Notes: generated by a model from the sequence alone, not told the origin. A DNA stretch of 64,000 nucleotides from Lenzites betulinus (GCA_022264855.1 JABYQU010000008.1:124001-188000); one strand, 5' to 3'; counted from the stretch's first letter, positions 22,251 to 32,149 are shown. Numbers and translations: made by a program.

Positions 22251-24436
22251 CTAGTCCTCGGGCTCCAAGTCGGCCGCGCTCCACTCAAGTCCGAGCAGTA
22301 TCCTCTCGCGCTCCTGGAGGTCCGCGACCTGATGGGTCAGTGCGGAGATGCGGGCCCGTAGGAAGGCGCGCTCCTGGCGATAAGCAAGGATGAGCAGGCG
22401 GCGGTCTTCGGTCATCCCGGGGACGTTCTCCAAGTCTTCCACCTCCTCGTCGCGCGGTGGCTCCGCTCGCAGGAGGGAGGTGGTCCGCGTCGCAGCCGGG
22501 TGAGCGCGGGGCGCGAGGCGGGAAGGACCCGCGACCGGTGCGATCGCAGAGTGTGTGGCGGCGGAGTCCGGGGCGCGCGATCGGGAAGTCGAGGGGCTGG
22601 GCACGCTCGCGATGGTACGCGAGGCCCCGTACGTGCGCGTGGGTCGAGCCTGGATGTGGAGGAGGTCCTCCTGGCCGGGGTAGGTTACGATCAGTCGGGT
22701 GTACTCTACCGGAGGGAAGAGTTGGCTCACCAAAACCGACGGGAGGCGCTCCGCGTCCTGTGCAGCGCTTGAAGGGGCCAGCGTGATGTCCTCCTCGCGA
22801 GCAGCGCGATCGCAGAAGGAGGGGTCGGAACGCGAGGCGCGGGCGGAGGCGTGGCGACGCGAGGAGGGAAAGGCCGAAGAAGGAAGGTCGCGGTCGTGGC
22901 CTTGGGCGCAGGCGCCGCGACGGGCACAGGCGTCGCGACGGGCGCTGGAGCCGCGGCGGTCGCAGATGTCGCGGTGGTCGCAGGGGCGGGCGCGATCGCA
23001 GGGGCGGGCGCGATCGCAGGGGTAGTCGCAGCGCGCTCCGCCGTAGCGGCGGCCAGGAGGGCGTTGAGCTCCTGTGCGGTCGCATCTTCTTCCGTGACAC
23101 CTTCGGGCAGCCGGCAGCATTCGGGAATGTCGGAAGGACGACCTTTCGCGGTGAGGACCGCGCGCCAAATGTGTCCGACGGGCGAGTTCGCTAGGCCAAG
23201 GCAAAAGAGGTCAATATCGCAAGAAACGGGAAGGCCGCGCAGCTTGCGACGTACCGCGGTCGAACCCGTTACTGTCGTACCACTCCCCGTAGTCGATGTG
23301 CCCCGGCGCGTAGCACCCCTTTTGGGAGTACACGCAGCGGTCGCACTTGCGCACCCCGCGACGCAGGACGCATCGGGGGCGCACAAGCGTCTGGCACTGC
23401 ACGCACTGTGGGGAAAGGGAGTTAGCGCGATCGCAAGTGGATAAGGGACGGGAACTTACCGTCTCCTTGCCAGAGGGCACGCGCGCGCCCGGTGGATAAG
23501 TCGCGGGCTCAAAGCCCTCAGTGGTCCGTGGTCGCTTCGTGACCAGGACGAAGTCCTCGTCGTCGCGGACGTGCTTGCGCGACGGGCCAGCGGGGGAAGG
23601 GGCGAGGCCGTGGAGGAGGTCGCAGCTGCGACCGCGGGCTTCGTGGGCGTCACTGGAGCGGGCAGGGGCACGGACTTGGCAACCGGGGTGACCTTCAAAG
23701 TGACGGCCGCCTTGGTCGCAGGCGCCGCCTTGGTCGCAGGCGCCGCTTTGGTCGCTGGCGCGGCCTTGGTCGCGGGTGTTGCTTTGGTCGCGGGCGCCGC
23801 TTTGGTCGCAGGCGCCGTCTTCGTCGCGGGTGGGGGCCTGGTCGCGAGTGGAGGGGCGTTGGAGGCACGCATCATGGCGCGGGTCCTAGGTGCTGCGGCG
23901 GCGGCTGGGGCTGCGACGGCGAGCGGGATGTCCTCCTCGTCGGAGTCGGCGGCGGCTGCACGCGCGTCCGCCCAGATCTTGCGACGCGCCGCGACCTCCC
24001 GCTGTTCCTCGGCCTCGCGGGCCTCGGCCTCTGCGGCGCGTCGCGCGACCAAAGCGGCACCGGCTCGCTCGCGGGCGGCAACGTACATGGGGTCCTCGGA
24101 CGGACTGTCCTCGCCCATGTAACCGTCGAGCTGCGCGTCGACGGCCTCGAACAAGCGATCGCCCCAGGCGGCGATCAACCCGTCGTCACCGCCGTAGCGC
24201 TGCAAACGCCGCTGGGAGAGGGTCAGTGGGAGAACTCGGTCGCAGTCGCAAAAGGGAGGGCGTACCAGCCATACCAGCGCGGAGGTCGCAAAGTCCGCAT
24301 AGTCGGCCGCAGTGGCCACGCCGTCGGGGGCCGCCCTGAAGAGGTCCTCCAGGTTGGTGATCGTGTCGGCGCGCATGAGCGCGGGGTCGGCGCGGTTCTT
24401 ACCCTTGCGGGACGCGGAGGTAGAAGAGCCAGCCAT
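22251..24436 (-). CDS. Element B antisense gene Z: Zn2Cys6-like cluster with histone-H1-like tail
   Basis: Starts at ATG 24436. Exon 1 encodes a conserved-looking block (ADYADFATSALVWLVRPPF, LPLTLSQRRLQRYGGDD), a Glu/Ala/Arg helix and seven near-identical Ala-Thr-Lys-Ala-Pro repeats (about 23700-23830). Near 23595 the frame slips by one base in a C run, then continues DDEDFVLVTKRPRTTEGFE to a GTAAGT donor. Exon 2 holds CVQCQTLVRPRC...KCDRCVYSQKGC, spacing C-X2-C-X7-C-X8-C-X2-C-X6-C, close to a fungal Zn2Cys6 cluster. A second intron (GTACGT to CTAG) leads into ANSPVGHIWRAVL and GVTEEDATAQEL, then a Pro/Ala linker. The C-terminus (SVLVSQLFPPVEYTRLIV; RQERAFLRARISAL coiled coil) is again one base out of register. 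Probably a DNA- or RNA-binding accessory protein; function unknown. Confidence 0.72.
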
Positions 24437-24751
24437 GAGGAGAGAGGGTCGAAGCGGAGGAGAGAGAGAGGGAGGAAGAAAACGGGAGGAAAGCACGAAG
24501 TCCAACGAGGGATGCGACGGGTACTTAGCCGTCGCAGCGCCCCTCCCGCGGGCGGTAGCGGTGCAGGGTCGAGGAGCGCTAGAGGTCGCAAGCACGCGGC
24601 ATGTCAAGCGCCGAAGCATCGCGGAAGCAAAATTTCCAGCGTACGGAGACTTAGCGCTGACGCGCCGCGACCCAGTCGAACGGGCGCTACGCGGGTGCAT
24701 TCAGAGCGCAGCGGGGCGCGCGACGCGTTCCCACCAGATCGTGTCCCGATC

Positions 24752-27309
24752 CACCAGCTGTGGTACCCATAATGTATTACGAACCGTTCATGTGCCCGCG
24801 CAGCATTACATTATAAACCGTTCGTGTTCATAATGTATTACGAGCAGCCGGGGGCGCCAGCGCTGCCCTCCGGGACCTGCCTAATATGGTAGGCAGGCCC
24901 GGGGACAGTGCTGGCGCCCCCGGAAGCCTCTAATCTCTTATCTAACATAGATAATGGCCATATCTAATCTCCCTGGTACTTTCACGCGCGCCTGTGCCTC
25001 CCTCGCAGCCACATCCCGATTAGGCAGGTCTGCCTCAGCCACCCTCCCCTGCCTGCTTGCTCCCCTTCTACCTCGCTCAAATCCCGGCCGATTCGCTTCA
25101 AAAGTGGCGCGTTTTACTCGGATGTGGTCACGCTACAATCTCCCGCAAACGGAATAGAAATACGGTAAGTACTGACTGCGCCACACTACATACAGTAACA
25201 GGGTACAATAGGCGACAAAGAACGGGCGATATCTCGCTCGTTCTTTGTCGCCTCTGCGCGCAGATTACGTTCCCATAAAGAGGGATCGTAGCGCATTCGA
25301 ACGAGCCCGCACGCGCGCGATTCGGCCCACGGACGGTGGAGCTGCGTTCCGCCCACCCCGGGGGGAGTGCAGCTCCTCCTCCTGTGCTTGTATTTCACCC
25401 GTTTTTTCTCGCACTTGCTCTATACAGTCACTAATACACTCTATGTCATAGGTACAGCGTTTTATGAACATAATACGGCCAAGAAACACGTCGAGGAGGG
25501 TGGGTAGTAGCCCAGCTACTACCCACCTTCCTTGATGCATATCTCCGTCACCTCTGTGCGTATCGTCGCGCAAAAGGCACCTCCAGAAAGCGGCGGATTG
25601 CAGCTTTCTTTCGGTGTCTTTTGCGCGACGATACGACCGCACAAACCCTCGCAATACGGCATCCTGTGTTCCATACAGTGTAATAACATGTTGTAGCAAT
25701 ATAATCATGTATAATTCTTTAAATGACATTCTTTTTCCTTAAACATATCAGTGATGGCCATCGCTATGCGTACACGAAGATGTAGGACAATCGGAGCCCG
25801 TTCAGACTTGGAAATCACTTATCAGTGCTCGGAATGTACATCTTTACCACAGGAGATCCGCTCAATCGATTTTAATATAAACTGACGCAACTAGCATCCT
25901 ATCGAACCGCTATCTATGTACAAAGCTACATGGAAAACGGACTAGAACTGACGGAGATATCGTGTTTTCACTGTAGACATGCAGGTAGCCGCCCACCGTC
26001 TTAAGACGGTCTCGGGCGGCTTCAGCATGTCTGTATGTATAGCACAGTATATACAGACCCTGTAGAACACTTTATAGAGTAGTAATTCGAGTTCTTTGCC
26101 TATTTACATGTTCTTGGGCTCGTCTGAAAGCTGTATACGAGTGCTATCCAGTCACATACTTTATGGATATAATTGTGCTTTCAGTAGCTATGTATCAGCT
26201 AACTTAGTGTACATCAGTCACAGTTTTCGAGTTTTTGATGACTTCCTGTGTTTGTTCAGGACAGATGGATCTACATTGTTATATATGAGGTATATATAGT
26301 GTATTAGGTATCAAGTAACATGTATGCAGCATTCTAAAGTACCTGTGAAGAGATGGAAGGGAGGTGAGCAGGTGGGGGGGAGGGAGGAGGAGCAGATATG
26401 GATAGCGAAGCGCTATGTGGTCGTATCACCGCGAGAAAGGCACCGACAAAAAGCTGCATTCAGCCGCTTTCTGGCGGTGCCTTTTGCGCGGCGATACCCG
26501 CAGATGTCACGTAGATATGCGTCGAGGAAGGTGGGTAGTAGCTGGAGTACTACCCACCCTCCTCGACGCGTCTGTGGGCTGTAGTTTGTTCAGAAGACAT
26601 TATAACTGTGGAGTAGAGTGTATTAGGTACTGAACAAAACATGTGCGAGCAAAAACGAAGGTTATCTGGGTACAGGAAGTGGAGCTGCACTCCCCCCGGG
26701 GTGGGCGGAGCGCAGCTCCACCGTCCGTGGGCCGAATTGCGCGCGTGCGGGCTCGTTCGAACGCGCTGAGCTTCCTCTTGATGGGAAAACAGTTTGCGCG
26801 CAGAGGCGACAAAGAACGGACGAGATATCGCCCGTTCTTTGTCGCCTCTTCTGCACTTTCACTGTATCTACTGTAGAACAGTGAGTACTTACCTGATTCC
26901 CATTCCGTTTGCGCGCAATTGTAGCGTGATTACACCCGAGTAAGATGCGCTAGTTTTGAAGCCAATCGGACGGGAATTGAGCGAAGGAGAGGCGAAGCAG
27001 GTAGGCAGGGGAGGGAGGACAAGAGTGTACCTGCCTAATCGGGATGTGGCTGCGAGGGAGGCACAGGCGCGCGCGGAAAAGCCGCAGGGAGATGAGATAA
27101 GACATAATCTATTAAGAGATAACAGATTAGAGGCTCCCGGGGGCGCCAGCACTGTCCCCCGGGCCAGCCTACCATATTAGGCAGGTCCCGGAGGGCAGCG
27201 CTGGCGCCCCCGGCTGCTCATAATACATTACGAACACGAACGGTTTATAATGTAATGCTGCGCGGGCGCATGAACGGTTCGTAATACATCAGAACTACAA
27301 CAGGGGCTG
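24752..27309. mobile_element. Foldback element FB2 (2558 bp), second family
   Basis: Flanked by the perfect 7-bp duplication CCCGATC (24745-24751 and 27310-27316). Ends are CACCAGCTGTGGTA and, on the other strand, CAGCCCCTGTTGTA, which fit the same pattern as FB1 (CA[GC]C, two variable bases, CTGT[TG]GTA). Long inverted arms include a conserved block at 24850-24935 and 27130-27220 (GGGGGCGCCAGC). Inside are many hairpins: 25210-25255, 25335-25376, 25490-25535, 25568-25630 and 25990-26020, with mirrored ones at 26440-26490, 26525-26575, 26680-26735 and 26805-26850. No transposase. It lies in the gap between antisense genes Y and Z of element B. Confidence 0.88.
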
Positions 27310-27434
27310 CCCGATCGCAACGGGCCGCAAATGCCAGAGCTATGATTGGAGCGCCAGAAATACACCGAAGACGGCAAACGGCGGCCGCACCGGGCTTCCC
27401 TGCTCATCCGTTTCAGGCGGCCCGCCTCCCCTGA

Positions 27435-28038
27435 CTAGTCCAGTCCCGCCCCCGCGGCACCGAGGCCGACGACCTCCATCTCCCCTAATTCGGTAAGCGC
27501 ATGTTCAGTTCCCCGCAAGGCGCGCGCCGAAGCCCCTCGGATGCTGGAAAGAGCAGAAGACAATGTATGCCCGGCTCCGCCCGCGCGACTGGCCACTCCG
27601 CGAGCCGCGTCGGCCCGTGACACCAACAAACGTAGCTGGGCGCGAGTCACTTCGAGAGTAAGGCATTCTTGAGCGGCTGTGTACCGAAGTCTCTCTCGCA
27701 GGAACCAGGGGGCGAGGTCGGGGTACGCGGCCTGCGATCGCAGGACCGAGAGGGCGCGAGTGGTCGCAACATCCACAAGAGCTGGGTCGCAACCGATCGC
27801 AATACAGGCTTCCTGCGACTACAAGTCAATGACCGCGCCGGGAAGCCGTTAGCATACGCACTATAGCGACCAGGACACGCGTCGCAAGGACATGCCAGTG
27901 GCGGATATCGGGCGGGTCCACGGAAGAAGGGGCGGCCTCGATGGTCGCAACCTGCGACTCTAACTGGTAGAGGGCGGGATCGACAAGTTCGCCGCAAAGG
28001 GAGTCTATAGTGCGGACCAGGTCAGGAAGAGGATCCAT
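27435..28038 (-). CDS. Element B antisense gene Y: helical protein, two exons
   Basis: ATG at 28038. Exon 1 (28038-27862, 59 codons) reads MDPLPDLVRTIDSLCGELVD and ends LATRVLVAI. A 50-nt intron with donor GTGCGT, branch CTAAC and acceptor CAG (27861-27813) joins in phase 0 to exon 2 (27812-27435), which begins EACIAIGCDPALVDVATTRA and ends with TAG. The product is 184 residues, predicted mostly helical, with the Ala/Arg/Leu-rich stretch LTLEVTRAQLRLLVSRADA. I recognise no domain. The clean intron and lack of internal stops argue for a real gene. It lies 180 bp downstream of gene X on the same strand. Confidence 0.62.
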
Positions 28039-28217
28039 GGTGCGGAGTACCGGGGCGTGCGATACCAGGCTGGTCGCATCGCAGGTCGCAGACTTATAGG
28101 GGAAGCGGGCCACACGAGGTCGCAATCGGGAAACGATCGCAAGGTATCTAATCCATCGATGGGCTAGACTACACACATCGCAATCCGTCTCCTGCCTCCA
28201 GGTGCCCTCCCTCCCTC

Positions 28218-28879
28218 CTAACCCAATCGACTAGTCACAACCTCCTCCATGGCCGCGACCCACCCAGCCTCCTCAGGGCGGTCGACCAGTACCGTGCGCT
28301 CCCCACTGTGATAGGCGTCTTGGGCGGCCGCGACGTCGCGCTGGAGGCGGGCGATCGCGCCCGCGATATCCTGCGACTGGGCCATGTCCACGGACCGGTC
28401 GGCGCCCGCGATCGCAAGAACGTTGTGGATCGCAGAAGAGCGAGAGCGTAGAAGGACCAGGCGTTGGCGGGCGGCAGCTAAGAAGACACCTTCCAGGTCG
28501 CGCGACATGGCAAAAAGCCGTCGGTCGAAGTCTGCGACCGCGCCGCGGTACTCGCTGTGTCGTTCCAGGGCGCGCAAGGCCACTCGGGCGCGAGTAAGGA
28601 GGGGCGTCATCACGGTATCGCCGAGGGAAATCAAGAAGTATGACTCCTAGGAAGGCGGGCTCAGTATCGCATCGCTCGCAGGGCAGGAGACTGGCCGATA
28701 GGACGTACCGTGCGATACAAGAAGCGGTCGATGGCGTCCTCCCAATCTGCGACACTATAGCCGGTCTCGACCATCTCCTCCATAATGGCCGCCTGTTCCT
28801 CGACCTGTGCACGGGCTAGGGCGATGGTAGTCTGCCGTAGGCGAGCCGACGCGGCCTCGATTTCGACCAAGTTATCCAT
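28218..28879 (-). CDS. Element B antisense gene X: helical protein, two exons
   Basis: ATG at 28879 (an in-frame ATG at 28897 is an alternative). Exon 1 (28879-28709) encodes MDNLVEIEAASARLRQTTIA and YSVADWEDAIDRFLYRT. A 62-nt intron (GTACGT donor, CTAG acceptor, 28708-28647) joins in phase 0 to exon 2 (28646-28218), which begins ESYFLISLGDTVMTPLLTRA and ends EEVVTSRLG and stop. The product is 199 residues, almost entirely amphipathic helix, with no Cys-rich or catalytic motif. It is the first antisense gene after the 3' LTR; a promoter reading leftward out of that LTR would transcribe it about 140 bp in. Function unknown. Confidence 0.65.
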
Positions 28880-29008
28880 GGTGGCAATACCGCGCATAGG
28901 AGGGAGAGCGAAAAGGATAGGTGGGCCCCAGTGGGCAGATGGTAGCCTTTATCGCAGGGTCTATCGCGCGATCGCATCGATGACCGACCGAGGGCGGTCG
29001 GGATCTCA

Positions 29009-29020
29009 GTGAGGGGGAGA
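29009..29020 (+). other. Polypurine tract of element B
   Basis: GTGAGGGGGAGA immediately precedes the 3' LTR. Position and composition are as expected for plus-strand priming. Confidence 0.8.
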
Positions 29021-29659
29021 TGATGCGACCTGCGGCCCGCTGAGACCGGAAGGGTACAGCTAGGCGCGGGCGTAGCAGGCTGAGGCGCAGCCGTCGCAAG
29101 CCGTCAAGCCGTCGCACGCCCGGCTGAGTCGCGGGCGCCTGAGGGCGGTAGTCGCAGCAGGAGGAGTCTGGCCGTGCGACCGGCTGATCTCGGACTTTGG
29201 GAGAGCGACCCGGTATTGTCCATGTATATATTCCGTAGTCCGTAGTTTTCAGAACCCAAGCAATCCCCACCCCTCAGATCTCATAGACCGGCCCTGGTAT
29301 CGACTGCGACTGCGACTGCGACGGCGACTGCGAACTGCGAACTGCGACCGCGAGCTGCGACGTGAACTTGTGACCGCGATCGCGGCTTCCTCTGACCATC
29401 GCGACCGCCCCGTCCACGCCTCTTTACCAATTTGCTGGCACTGCGACCGGTTGCGATAGAACCGGCGGACCGCGTACCCACCTTCCCTCTGCGATAGCAG
29501 GACGACTGCGACCTGCGACGCTTCGTGGAAGCCCAGTGAAGGGAAACCGGCCCTTACTCGCAGGCATTATCCTTCCCTCCCCGCACTACGTCCGGCCTCG
29601 CCCCCTAGGCTCTCGGCCGCGCCCTCTATCCTGCTGTTATAGCAGGTTTCAGTGCATCA
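29021..29659 (+). repeat. 3' LTR of element B (639 bp)
   Basis: Same TGATGC...GCATCA ends and same length as the 5' LTR, with three substitutions between them (about 99.5% identity by my reading). Right after it begins the first of two 232-bp direct repeats rather than the missing part of element A. Confidence 0.93.
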
Positions 29660-29891
29660 GCGGCCGAGCGCAACCAGGTAGCAGCGAGACGCGTCCGAGA
29701 GGCGCGACGCGACGATCACGTGCAGCCACAGGTCACGTGACCAGCCCGGAAGACTTTCGTCTCCCCCCACCCCCGGAAACTAGCACTTAGCTTGAAGCTG
29801 GAAAGCTCGGAGTTCAAATCCGACTAGGGAGTTCAACTAAGTGCGGAAGACTAACGTACTCGTACTATCGAGAGCACGTTATTAGGAAGCG
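29660..29891 (+). repeat. 232-bp direct repeat, copy 1
   Basis: Starts exactly at the LTR border and may therefore be truncated. Contains CGATCACGTGCAGCC and GGTCACGTGACC (E-box-like palindromes). It also holds a near-perfect hairpin GCACTTAGCTTGAA/TTCAACTAAGTGC enclosing GAGTTCAAATCC, which resembles a tRNA T-loop / Pol III B box. Differs from copy 2 (30186-30417) at one base that I can see. Confidence 0.85.
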
Positions 29892-30185
29892 TGCTGTTAG
29901 GCCCAAAAGGGAGGAACGACCTGTGAGCCTAACGAGTGCTTACTAAGAGTGCGGCCGAATGAGGAAGAGAGCGAATCGGGCGCTTGAGCGCCAGTCGCCT
30001 TCGCTCTCTTCCACCACGTCTCCCACTCGGTCGACGTTGTTTTTTGACCCACCCACCATCCCCTAGCGCTTTGGGGGCGAGTCGGTCTCGCATCCTCGCG
30101 CTCGAGCGAGAGTTTTCCGGCATCAGCGTTTGCTCGCAGCGAAACGCCTGGGATTCGCGGCACGCGGCCAGTCTCATCACGGAGA

Positions 30186-30417
30186 GCGGCCGAGCGCGAC
30201 CAGGTAGCAGCGAGACGCGTCCGAGAGGCGCGACGCGACGATCACGTGCAGCCACAGGTCACGTGACCAGCCCGGAAGACTTTCGTCTCCCCCCACCCCC
30301 GGAAACTAGCACTTAGCTTGAAGCTGGAAAGCTCGGAGTTCAAATCCGACTAGGGAGTTCAACTAAGTGCGGAAGACTAACGTACTCGTACTATCGAGAG
30401 CACGTTATTAGGAAGCG
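30186..30417 (+). repeat. 232-bp direct repeat, copy 2
   Basis: Second copy, 294 bp downstream of the first, same orientation, near-identical. It lacks TG...CA ends, so it is not an obvious LTR pair. The intervening 294 bp has no gene. The tRNA-like hairpin is repeated here at about 30307-30371. Confidence 0.85.
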
Positions 30418-32149
30418 CACATGTGCGCATATACGCAGCCACAACATGAGCCATGCTTTAAAGCTTCTCGAGCGCAGAGAGAATGCGTTGGATCGTGCTC
30501 CGAGTCCCCTCCCTCGACGAATGCACCACGCTCTCAGACGCCCGCAACGACGACGACGACGCGAGAGCCCCTGAACCCGCCCCCACAAGATGACATAGCA
30601 GGCGCTATCAACGCACTCAATCGCGGGAGCAACAGGGGGCGAAGTGGACGTACTGAACATTGTGGCAACAGCAGCGCAGTCGCAATTGGGCATTTTGAAG
30701 CACGAATCCTGGAGGGTTTGGTGCTAGGACGACTGGAGCACGCCCCCAAAGATGCTCACTGTAAACAAAATGTAGTACAGGTGAGTATTTACATGCATGG
30801 GCGTGCCGTCCGATTGCTCATCTATTCAAAGGGTGCTGCCAGTGTGCGTGTGTTTTCTACCAAGCCGCTGGGGAACGACCATTTCTAGGAAGCGACTACC
30901 ATGTTAGACCCTAAGTCCGGTGATGAGGTGCCCTCACGTCGCTTTCGCCCACGATGGGAATAGTGCTGAGGTAACAACAAGACAGGCTGCCCGCTCCCAG
31001 ATATGATCCACCGTGGATTACAGGATCAACTGAAACAACCCTGCCGGCCTTCCGTATGCGCCCGTACCTTCTTGACACCCCCTCCACTGGCCACACATAG
31101 GATCGCTTTCTTTCCTTGGCCTGTCGCACTCCAGACAGGCTCCCGCTGATTCCCGCCTCTTCATCGATGCGCGCGCGCAGCTCCCGGGATGGCGACAGAG
31201 GATCGCCAGAAGGGCGCAGGAAGACTGAGGTGTGGCCAGTAGGGCGGCAATACACCGAGCGTAAGTAGACGGGAGGGTAAGCCATTGAGAACCTACAACG
31301 ATTCGTTTCTGACCTAGAGAGTCTACTAGAGGCAGTGGGATGGATCCGTCGCTGCGCGCGTGCTGTGCTCGCGTCACGTGGGCGCGTCGAGAACGCCCGC
31401 GGAGGAGATGAGCGGCGCGTGCAGCTGACCTTCTGCATTCAATCCGCGGTCGTCATCTTATGGTCTCGCGACCTCCTCCATTTGACCTTGCTTCTTTCGG
31501 CCAGATCTCTGCCGTATTCTCTCCGGATTCCCCAGCACGGAATTGACATGGACCACAGACGAACAGCCCGGGCCTCCTCTTCGTTCGCGACGGTCCCACG
31601 GCCCCATCGGCTGGCTTGCCTGAACGGTCCCGCTCGCAACGTACGTACGGACATCTTCTGGAGCAGGACAGGGCAAGAACACCTGCGGGGCCCCGTGGGG
31701 AAGACGCATGTCCATACCCGAAGCACCCACCTGCCCAGCTGCTTCCGCACCATCACCTGACGGTGCCCCTGTGGGCTCCCGTGCCCCCGCCTCCTCGCCC
31801 ACGCCTCCCAGTCTCACCCCAAGCACATCCTGCCAGTGCTTGCACCCATCAACAGAGGCCGTTCCGACTCCCGCCTCGTCGCTCCCATCGGTACAGCTCG
31901 GCCTGCAGACCACCCGGCGAGCCCCTAATTCCCTAAATACCCCCGGGATATTCGAACATCGCGCGTTCGCACACACGTACGTCGTCTCCCCCCATATCCC
32001 CTGTGTTTCGACTCGCCCATACGACGACGATCCGCTCGTACGACCCGGTAGAGGCCCACAGTCCCGCAGTTGAACGCGCGCCCATCTAGAGAATACAAGA
32101 TCTCCATCGCCCGCACTATAGTTAGACAGCATACCCTGCCGCCGCCGCC
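30418..32149. other. Unassigned region upstream of the dicarboxylate carrier
   Basis: About 1.7 kb. Several overlapping frames on both strands reach 100-240 codons (for example 30421-30888 plus; 32183-31458 minus), but none shows a family motif and they shadow each other. The last 60 bp before 32150 is a plausible leader, ending in a CCGCCGCCGCC run directly before the carrier's ATG. Confidence 0.4.

Larger units (their letters stand above)
12195..29659 (+). mobile_element. Element B: 17.5 kb Ty3/gypsy LTR retrotransposon with antisense genes
   Basis: Order: 5' LTR (12195-12833), primer-binding region, gag, protease, RT-RNaseH-integrase (to 21970), an antisense block of accessory genes (28879 to 22251), polypurine tract and 3' LTR (29021-29659). 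Two foldback elements are inserted (13443-15875 in gag, 24752-27309 between antisense genes); without them B is about 12.5 kb. The LTRs are both 639 bp and I count three differences, so the insertion is recent. No chromodomain is visible after integrase. The flanking pentamers (GACGT before, GCGGC after) do not match, and the two flanks come from different sequences, so the locus has been rearranged. The whole element is dense in TGCGA/TCGCA. Confidence 0.9.

Noticed and set aside
29790..29853. Possible tRNA gene (GAGTTCAAATCC with a flanking stem)
   Set aside because: The T-arm pairs only out of register, no A box or anticodon arm can be drawn, and the flanking stem is longer than an acceptor stem.
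29660..30417. Direct repeats as LTRs of a miniature retroelement (TRIM)
   Set aside because: No TG...CA ends, no primer-binding site or polypurine tract in the 294-bp interior.
30421..30888. 155-codon plus-strand frame after the second direct repeat
   Set aside because: No recognisable domain, low-complexity threonine stretch, no intron signals; chance frame is as likely.
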